Of a DNA stretch of 64,000 nucleotides, positions 55,368-64,000 are shown one piece after another. How positions within the stretch are numbered: position 1 is the first letter of the stretch; the number at the start of each line of letters is the position of its first letter. The translations under genes and the position numbers were made by a program. The stretch is taken from the NCBI GenBank assembly GCA_016081115.2, contig CM071925.1, forward strand, positions 11,760,441 through 11,824,440, given 5' to 3'. The DNA comes from Rehmannia glutinosa (lineage: Eukaryota; Streptophyta; Magnoliopsida; Lamiales; Orobanchaceae). The notes under the pieces were generated by a model. That model saw only the letters and a program-made list of their open reading frames with translations, had not been told where the DNA came from and made no database searches.

Positions 55368-55835
55368 TGTAGGTCCCAAGGGGTATGAGTAAGGTTTAGA
55401 AGGGGGCCGGGTTGAATAAACCTTACCAACTTTTCGATTTTAGTCCTTTTAAAAATATAACAGAGTTAACTCAAACAGCTTTGTCTTTGAAGGATAACTA
55501 AGTTGGTTATTCATCTAAGTTATCCACTCAACAGACTCGATAGAGCTGTTGATAGAATAACTCGGCTGTTTAACCTGAACTTTAACTTGGCTGTATTAGT
55601 TTTATCATCGGAAGACTTAACACCCTTGATTTGTTTTAAATTTGTTTTAACACCTGATTTTTAGCACTTGGTTATTAATCAGTTGGATAACAAATATGAG
55701 TTTTATCAGCAGATATGATATAAGTATGCAGAAATGTAAATGTGCTAAAAAATAAATGACACAGATAATTTTTATAGAGGTTCGAAGATGGGGTAATTAT
55801 TCTAATCCTCTCTTCTCCAACTCTTGGAGGAATCC
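55368..55835 (-). repeat. Inverted copia LTR fragment
   Basis: This is the reverse complement of 56935-57393 along nearly its whole length (from tgtaggtccc, equivalent to the LTR end gggacctaca, to ggaggaatcc). It is the 3' part of an LTR of the same family as the element to its right, in opposite orientation. Confidence 0.85.
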
Positions 55836-57393
55836 TGTTAGGAATTTTATTGTTTAGATTTTGATGAATGCTATGTAAAACTTAGAATAGAAAGTTGGCA
55901 CCCCAATTTTTATTGTATAATGCATTGTAACAATTAGAGTCGCAAGCCGAGTTAAGTCGCCTACGCCCTAACATGCAAGAAGACAACTGGAGACTTGAAG
56001 GAAGACTCTGCTTTGTGAGACAATTTGAGTATGGCAAAGAAGAGTAGACGGAACTCTACTAAAGAAGCAGTGAGATGCGACCAAGTGGAGTATCGGTCAA
56101 GTCAACTCAAGAAAAGCCAAGTCTCAAGTTGAAGTGACAGAAGAGTCATCCATGATTGGAAGTGACTCTAAGTCACCTGGGAAAGCAAGGAAATGCAAAT
56201 CAAGTCGAGATAATCGTAAAAGAACCGTTGCCGACAAATCAAGAGAATTACTTAAACAAGTAATATCTCCATACCACTTTTCTCGAGTGCTCAGTCCCGA
56301 AGCGTGCAAAAGGAATGAACGAATGGGAAGCACTACACCGTGTCGAACTCGAAAAGGTGAAAGAACAATTCATACGAGGAAATGGCAATTCCAAGAACGC
56401 AACAAGACAAGCCAACGATAAAAGTGACTTTCAAAAATAAGCCTATCTCTTCAACGGGCAAATTTTTGAAAGTTCACTATAAAAGGCCGAGGAGTTTGTT
56501 TGAGAAGAAATAGATGACACACATGTGAGATATACAAGTATATTAGAAAAACTCAAAACATTCTCAATCCTCAAGCCTACATTACGAAGAACATCAATCC
56601 AACACTCACCGTGAAGGAAAGATAACTTCAATCAAGTTGAAGAGGAAAATACTGAAAACAAGGGTTCTACATCCAAGAAAGGATTGTAGGAAGGTTCAAG
56701 GTTGAGCCAAGTCTTAAGCTTTTGGAGGGCTTCGTGATCAAATCCAAAGAGCTTGAGCAAGTGAGTTTAGTAGTAGCAAGGCAACCTGCCTGTGAAGAAG
56801 GCCGAGTCGTCACGAGAAGCCACCGTGAGTGATTAAGGCGTCTCCAGGGATCGAGTCCCAAAGGATCAAGTCGGCTGTGTGATCAAGACTTGTATCTGGA
56901 CTGTTACCACTTTGTAAACTGATCATTACCTAGTGGATTCCTCCAGGAGTTGGAGAAGAGAGGAGTAGAAGAATTACCCCATCTTCGAACCTCTATAAAA
57001 ATTTCATTGTGTCATTTACATTTCAACACTTTAATTCTTGCATTTTTAACTGCTTATATCTGCTGATAAATTTGCTATCCACTTAATAACTTACAAGTAC
57101 TAAACCAAGCACTAAACTCTTACTTAATCAAACTTAAGGGTGTTAAGTCTTCCAAAAAACAAAACCACAATCGAGTTAATTTAGAGCTAACAACTCGAGA
57201 GTTATTCCATCAACAAATTTCGATTGAGTTTGTTGAGTGATTAACTCTCTTGAGTGACTAAATTGACTATCCATCAAGGACACAAATTGTGTAGTATCAA
57301 CTCAGAGATTTAAAAGGACTAAATCGAAAATTTGGTAAGGTTTATTCAACCCCCTCCTTCTAAACCTTACACTTACACCCCTTGGGACCTACA
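55836..57393 (+). repeat. 5' LTR of the large copia element
   Basis: It starts TGTTAGGAATTTT and ends GGGACCTACA. The right 460 bases are matched inversely by 55368-55835. The start is inferred from the end of that match and the TG dinucleotide. Confidence 0.7.
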
Positions 57394-57520
57394 AGTGGTA
57401 TCGGAGCGGTTGGTTCATTGAACCCCCGCACCGGTTCTTAACTAGATCTCCAAACTTTTCAAAGTCTCGCTTTGGTACTTAAACTTTCTAAACTCTTTTT
57501 ATCATTAAAAAGTTATTATA

Positions 57521-60500
57521 ATGGAAGCAAATTTGACACGCATCCCTATGTTCACTATTGAAGAATTTGATGATTGGAAAATTCGTATGCGAAAAGCTCA
57601 TCTATCAAAGATTACATGATGAGATGTGGATAGTGATAGAAGATGGGCCTCTGCAAATTTTAAAGGTGAACACAATTTGTCGAAGAGTCTGCAATGAAGG
57701 AGAAGAAGATATTGCTCCCGGACATCATGGTTGAAAAACCAAGAACCGAGTGGACAAATGATGACAAAAAAAATATAAAGCGGACAATGTAGCCAAGGAC
57801 ATCCTTTACAAAACCTTGGACAAAGCCATGTTCAATAAAGTCAAATCATGCAAAACGGCTAAAGAAATGGGACAAGTTGACATTGATTTGTGAAGGCTCA
57901 AAGCAAATCAAAGAAAACAAATTATCGGTGGTCGTCTGAAATTTGAGAACTTCAAAATGATCTCGGGAGAGAACCTGGATCAACTAGACGCTTCGGTTCA
58001 CGTAAATCACAAATGAGTATGCATGCACTTGGAAAGGAATATACACGAAGAAATGTGTATGAAGATTCTCAAAAGTCTTCCACTGAATGGGAAATGAAGG
58101 TCATGGCATCGAGACATTCCATGGACCTATCAAAGACATCCAACCATGAGTTATTCTCGGACCTCAAAGCCTACGAGTTTGAGCCGAAAGAAAAAGACCA
58201 GGAAGAGACAATTTGTACCCAAAACGGCTGCTCTAATTGTTAAAGATGGGAAGAGAGGCGAGGTCAAAGAAGTCATTGACCCGGAGGAAATAGCCCCGAT
58301 GGTTAAGAGGTTCAACAAGTTCTTCAATAAGAACTACAAGAGAGGAAAGGGTGAATCTTCCGAAAGACACTCGGCTCCATCCAAATCAAGGAAGATAGGC
58401 CAACCAAGAGAACAGATCATCAAAAAGTTGAGTATCAAAAGGACAATCCAAGAATGGAAAGAGTGATCAAAAGGTTGAATATCTATCTTTGGGAACTCAG
58501 ACAACCAGGTCACTATGCCATTGATCGTCCATATCCTCGTAGTCAACAAATACGGGGATGAAGAAGAAAAGGAAGGCCTTCGAGAGAAAGAAGACAAGAA
58601 AGGAAAAAGGCAATGATGGCTGCAGAGAGATCAGCAAAACAACCAAGTCAAGAGAGGCGGTGATTGAGAGAGCAAAGAAGCGACTACTCAAGTGACTCGA
58701 GGAAGAAGCTGATCCGATGGCCAAATGGAACAAGATCAACTCAACGACCAAGAAGATGAGGTACAATCTAACTCAACAAACTCGGACACTAGTGATAGTG
58801 ATCGACACACACACTTCATCACCCACGATCTTTATGATTCATTAGGCAAAATGATGAAAGATTTTGAACACATTAAATCCTCACACACACTATTGAATGA
58901 GGAAAACAAATTTACTCAAAAGTCAAAACTCAAAGTGACTAAGGAGCCGAGTACCCTAAGTCAAATAGGCGATGAGAATGAAAGTTTAAAGGTGAAAATG
59001 CTAAATTAATAAGCGTAAATTGCTGCTATAGAAAAGAGGGAGAATGACCTCAAGAATGTTATTGCCTCATTTACTAAGGCATCTAAATCATTGGATGATC
59101 TTATTATGAGTCAAAGAGAATGTGGAGACAAGACAGGCTTAGGATTTAACTCCTCTGTGCTATGTCAAAACTCAAAAGTAATTTTGGAAAGAGGATCTTC
59201 AAGTCATGAAGAGTCTGAAAAATCCAAAACTCTAAATGTTGCACACACATTCACTCCAAAGCATAATAACAAGCAAACTGGCCTTGGTTACAAAGGAAAA
59301 GGAAAACAACTTGATTGAGTGTCTTTGAAAGGACAAATGAGAAGAGATTCACCAGTCCTCAAAGAAACTCCAAACAAAAAATACTCTGTAAAGAAGAAGC
59401 GAGCTACCAAACACCCCAAAGATCCATAAAAGAAATACATATGATGGGAATGGTAGAAAATATCCAAGCCAAGTGATTGGAATAATGTGAACTATCGGAT
59501 AGACTTATGGAATATAAGCCCAAATGGCAAAGGCACAGAACTCAAAAAAAGGCCACTCCAAAAGCACAAGAGCTTTCATCGGACACATATGCACCTAGGC
59601 ACTACACTCAAAGACACCACAATTACCCAAGAAAGGCAATTGCTAAAACACATATGCGGCATACTGAGACAAAAGAGACAAATTTGTATGAACCTAGAAT
59701 CCCTAAGTAATTTGCCCTGGATTAATTATGATTATGGCACCGATAGATGGCAACCCCTTAGAGTCAAATCATTTGGCTATAGGTTGGTTGGATCATCTTA
59801 CAATTCTAACCCCTCAGGACCCGGACAAGTATGGGTACCTAAAACTTAATTTCCTTGTTTGCGGGTTCAAGGAGCAATAGTGCCAAGGAACCTGGTACAT
59901 GGATAGTGGTCATTCCCGGACACATGACAGAAACAAGAAAAATCATCAAAATTCAAGGAAGTTAAAGGAGCAAAAGTCATATTTGGAGGAAATGAAGCTC
60001 CTGGTGAAATAAGAGGCATTGGATCCATCAAGAGAAATGGATTAGAGATCACGGATGTTGCATATGTTGAAGGACTCAACTTCAATTTATCGAGCATCGA
60101 TCAACTCGTGACAAGGGCTACAATGTTGGATTCAACATGGGAATATGCCAAATCAAAGATATTGAATCAAATGAAGTTGTCTTTGCAAGGATGTAGACGA
60201 AAAAATATGTATGTAGTGGATTGGTCAACCTTTGCAACACCCAAGACTGTCTACTAGCAAAAAAGAGCACAATCAAGTTAGGTTATGTGGCACAAAAAGC
60301 CGAGTCACTGAATTTCAAAACAATTAACAAGTGGCAAGAAGTCACCTTGTGGAAGGATTACCGCCTCGATATACAAAAAGGAGAGTATATGTGACGCATG
60401 TCGAAGGAAAACAAATCAGTCGTCATTCAAAGAAAAGACATGCCCATTCTCAACAAGAATATTGCATCGCTTCATATGGATCTATTTGGCCCATGGAACC

Positions 60501-63003
60501 AAACAAATAAGTGGAAAGAAATACACCTTGGTGGTAGTAGATGACTATTCAAGATATACATGGACAATATTCATGTGTAAGAAGAAAGAAACTCTACAAA
60601 AACTACCACAAAATTATGAAGAGGATTCAAAACGAGAAGAGTCAAACCATTATCAAAATAAGATCGGGGACAGAGGAACCGAGTTTGTCAATGGAATAAT
60701 AACTCGATATTGTATTGAGAATGGTATTGGTCATGAACTATCGGCAGCAAGGACTCCACAAACAGAATGGAGTTGCGAGAAAGAAGGAATGTAAACTCTC
60801 AAAGAAGCGTGAAGGACCATATTAGCTAAAGCGAGTTACCAAAAAGATTTTGGGCAAGCAATCAACACAAATTGCTACACCCAAAACAGATGTATGATAA
60901 ATAGACAAATGACAAAGACTCCTATGAGATCTGGATCGGAAGAAAACCAAATGTTGCATACTTGAATATTTGGATATAAATGTTTCATCCACAACAATGG
61001 CAAAGACAACCTAAAGGCTTTTGATGCTAAAGTCGATGAAGGTATCTTCTTAGGATACTCAAATTGAAAGCAAGGCCTACAGATACTCAACAAAAGAACT
61101 ATGGTTACTGAAGAAGAATCCATTCATGTAGTATTCGATGAGCCAAATGTAAATGGAGAAGACATTGAAGAGTCACCGATGATAAAATTTGAATCATCCA
61201 ACCATACGAAGAATCCCTATCTTTGAAGTTGAAGTCGAATTATCAATTGAAGAAGAAGATGAGATTCTTGAATCTCAAAAACAATTGGAGAATTTGCGGC
61301 TAAGTGATTACGAGAGAGTCGACCCAAAGAACACAAATTAAGTCGACTAAATCCAGCTAACTTACTCCAACCCGATGTAAGATGGCCGAGAGATCATCCA
61401 CGAGAACTTGTCATTGGAGATATAAGAGAAGGTGTCAAAACAAGATCGAGAACTCAACAAGAAGCCATGTTCACATGCTTCATCTCACAAATAGAGCCCA
61501 AAGACGTGTCACAAGCCTTGGGCGACACACACACCGGATTCAAGCTATGCAAGAAGAGTCAATCGGTTTGAAAAAAATAAAGTATGGGAATTAGTGCAAA
61601 GACCCATACATCAAAATGTTATTGGCACCAAATGGGTGTTCGTAAATAAGATGAACGAGGAAGGTTACGTGGTAAGAAACAAAGCTAGACTAGTAGCCAA
61701 AGGATATTGCCAAGAAGAAGGGATAGATTTTGATGAAACATTTGCCCCTGTAGCAAGATTTGGAAGCTATAAGGATGTTTCTTGCCTATGCAACTCACAA
61801 GGATTTCATTGTATATCGATGGATGTAAAAAGTGCATTCTGAATGGTTTATTGGAAGAAGAAGTGTATGTTGAACAACCTCCGGGATTTGAGCGAGAAGA
61901 CTCTTGGAGATAAGGTATACAAACTCAAGAAAGCCCCGTATGGATTGAAGCGGACACCCGAGCATGGTATGATACCTTGTCACAATTCCTAACGAAAATG
62001 GATTCACAAAAGGAAAAGTAGATAGAACACTTTTCGAATTCAAGACAAAAAGAGTATACTTTTTGTTCAAGTATATGTGGATGACATCATTTTTGGATCC
62101 ACTAACAAAGAGTCGTGTGAAAAATTTTCAAACCTCATGCAAAGTAAATTTGAAATGAGCATGATGGGAGAGTGACATTCTTCCTTAGACTTCAAGTGAA
62201 ACAAATTGAAGGATGGAACCTTCATAAGTCAAACAAAATACACTAGAGATTTAATGAAGAAATTTGGTATGGAGGAGAAGTCCTCTGTAAAAATACCAAT
62301 GAACACATCGACCAAAATGGACATGGATGCGGACGGCAAGCACAGTAGATCAAACAAGATCTGAGCACTTATTGGATCATTGTTCTATCTCACAAAGAAG
62401 CGGAACCGGACATCACCTTTGCTTTAGGTGTATGTGCAAGATTTCAATCGCTCCAAAAGAGAGCCATATGACAAAGACTAAGAGAATATTGAGATACTTG
62501 AAAGGAAGCCAAGAAGCGCCCTATGGTATCCAAAGGAAGGTGGATTCAAGCTAATTGGCTATTCGATTCGACTATCTTGGATGCGAGTTGATAGGAAGAG
62601 CACTTCGTGCACATGTCAAATGCTTTAGAAACAGTGATTTCTGGTTTAGCAAGAAGCAAAACTCAATAGCCACCTCTACAACGAGAAATACATAGGCTGG
62701 GGCAACTGTTGTTGCCCAAGTCCTATGGATGAGACAACAATGAGAGACTATGAAATTGAGGAAAAAGAGATTCCAATCATGTGTGATAACACAAGTGCAA
62801 TTGCAATTACTCAAAATCCTGTGTTGCATTCAAGAACAAAGCACATTGATGTCGATATCACTTCATAAGAGATCATGTTGAAAAGAAGGACATCATCCTG
62901 GAATATATCTCAACCGATAAACAACTAGTGACATCTTCACAAAACCATTATGTGAGTCAAGATTTGAAGAACTCAAACATGAGTTGGGGTTAATTGAGTG
63001 GTG
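57521..63003 (+). pseudogene. Decayed copia gag-pol
   Basis: Gag: MEANLTRIPMFTIEEFDDW, a stop near 57619, later WEMKVMASRHSMDLSKTS and HELFSDLKAYEFEP. Protease/pre-integrase: YMDSGHSRTHDR (59898) and IRGIGSIKRNGLEITDVAY. Integrase: KKYTLVVVDDYSRYTWTIF (60519) and GTEFVN. Reverse transcriptase: VIGTKWVFVNKMNEEGYVV (61618), DETFAPVARF, DVKSAF then stop, VEQPPGFERE. RNase H: IPIMCDNTSAIAITQNPVLH (62772), RTKHIDV, ending GLIEW before TGA at 63001. Many frameshifts and stops, spread over all domains, make it inactive. Confidence 0.88.
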
Positions 63004-63560
63004 ACACTCGCACGAATCAAAGAAGAGAAATGGAATGCAAAAAGGAGTGAAAAAGAGTCAAAAACGTAAAACCATTTCGAGAATCACCAGACGGAAGGAA
63101 AAACTACACCGAGTCACCGATAGGAGTCACTAAGAGAACTGTGAAGTAGAGTTAAATCGGCTAAGGGATAAGTTCGAGTCACTTATGAGCAAAATGACAA
63201 AAACGCAGTCGTTTTGACTAAGCGGGAATGTTTTAAGGAATACGTCGAAGATAATGATGATGTGTACGGACATAAAGCCGCACACCAAGCTTATGATTGG
63301 ATATAAATCTTTGCCGCATTAAATACGAGACATTAAATGCTAAATAGGCGTGCAAAATCTAAGCCGTTGATTTCGATCACATTTCAAAAACCACCCGCAC
63401 GTCCTTTCATAAACCATATTTAAACCATTTTCATCCGTTTCTCTCTCACACTTCTAAAACTGTTCATCTCTTTCTCTCAAAAGCAAAGGCAAAAATACTC
63501 TCTAAACCCTATCTATCTTCAAATCAATTTCTGGAGTTTTTCCTTGATACAATCCTGAAA

Positions 63561-63818
63561 ATGGCACCAACTTATGACTTTACCAAGTTAGGGAAGCAAA
63601 TCCACACCGGCTCTACGGTGGATTTCGACGGGATGGTGAAACAGGGGTCCGACGACACCCTAGTGAAGAAAATCGCTGAAAAGTTAGAAACGTCCGGTCT
63701 GAAACCATTTCTGACGTTAGAATACCCGATGACATATGTAGAGGAGGTCGCACAATTCTACGTGAATGCCGAGATTCACGATGAAGGAATCAAGTCATCT
63801 GCTCACGGGAAGCGGTGA
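63561..63818 (+). CDS. Extra reading frame downstream of copia pol, function unknown
   Basis: The 85-residue frame starts MAPTYDFTKLGKQIHTG and continues with LVKKIAEKLETSGLKPFLTL, QFYVNAEIHDEGIKSSAHGK. The pattern 'GL-x-PFL ... FYxNA' resembles a plant-specific domain found in many uncharacterised retroelement-associated proteins. The stop at 63816 may be a mutation, since non-random coding-like sequence seems to continue (KDLADHRHYPARSIVINGR, in another frame) to about 63945. An untranslated leader rich in ctctctc and caaaag words precedes the ATG. It may be the third open frame of the copia element, possibly expressed separately. I cannot assign a function. Confidence 0.45.
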   Translation: MAPTYDFTKLGKQIHTGSTVDFDGMVKQGSDDTLVKKIAEKLETSGLKPFLTLEYPMTYVEEVAQFYVNAEIHDEGIKSSAHGKR

Positions 63819-64000
63819 CTATCTCTCGCCAAGGATTTGGCCGACCACCGCCACTACCCGGCCAGGAGCATCGTGATTAACGGCCGATGTAAACCTGGGG
63901 CCGATGCTTGGAAAGAAATAGCCAAGCGACTTTTGCCGATAAAATAGTGTATACAACAAACAAGAGATGGCTTTGAAGGAGGATTATCACAAGTCGTTGG

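Larger units (their letters stand above)
55836..64000 (+). mobile_element. Large decayed Ty1/copia element, extends beyond the window
   Basis: The LTR is 55836-57393, the primer site TGGTATCGGAGCGG lies at 57396-57409, and gag begins with an ATG at 57521. Decayed protease, integrase, reverse transcriptase and RNase H follow in copia order to 63003, then 550 bases of non-coding sequence and an additional reading frame at 63561-63818. No 3' LTR is seen before the edge. A long LTR plus a reading frame after pol recalls Sirevirus-type copia elements, but that is inference. Confidence 0.8.

Noticed and set aside
56134..56421. Basic 95-residue protein
   Set aside because: It lies inside the LTR of the large copia element and has no domain; open by chance.
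44814..64000. Endogenous pararetrovirus
   Set aside because: No movement- or coat-protein motif was seen; LTRs, primer sites and domain order identify Athila-like and copia retrotransposons.

Overview
This is a stretch of plant nuclear DNA, almost certainly from a eudicot. The evidence is GT-AG spliced genes with short exons, chloroplast-targeted nuclear proteins, AT-rich spacers, and nested LTR retrotransposons, hAT elements, Tourist-like elements, Helitrons and tRNA-derived SINEs. The style of the repeats hints at an asterid, but I cannot name the species.

Genes, left to right: a small secreted proline-rich eight-cysteine protein (1061-1462, +); a ten-exon PX-domain endosomal protein of the EREX/EREL family (8645-15549, +); a long chloroplast coiled-coil protein of the MRC/PII1 starch-initiation family (20889-23606, +); a KOC1-like kinase of the chloroplast outer envelope (24993-27888, -); the nuclear-encoded b' subunit of chloroplast ATP synthase (37608-38252, -); and a ubiquitin-fold protein of the U11/U12-25K-like family (39349-42926, -). 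As I recall the Arabidopsis map, the last five are in the same order as AT4G32160, 32190, 32250, 32260 and 32270, so 8-43 kb looks like a conserved syntenic block. Three of the five act at or in the chloroplast.

Between the genes lies transposon debris, several pieces with exact boundaries. There are hAT elements with 8-bp target duplications (20098-20534, 29187-29680, 30436-30781, 35092-35866, 43430-43625), a Tourist-like element in an EREL intron (14057-14277), a roughly 3.4-kb Helitron (31575-35012), two SINE-like elements, and a family of palindromic elements recognised by 'taattacaaaaa', with five clear copies, two of them split by hAT insertions. A 1.37-kb LTR element (17945-19317) carries a decayed calcium-dependent protein kinase fragment in its internal reading frame.

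From about 43.8 kb to the right edge the window is a nest of retrotransposons. An old copia element (from about 43841, with its internal part resuming at 52462) was split by a 7.6-kb Athila-like element lacking reverse transcriptase and integrase (44814-52456, duplicated target GTCAT). That element later received a terminal-inverted-repeat element in one LTR. The old copia runs into an inverted LTR fragment (55368-55835), which abuts a larger copia element (55836 to beyond the window) with decayed gag-pol and an extra reading frame downstream of RNase H. All retroelement coding regions seen are broken.
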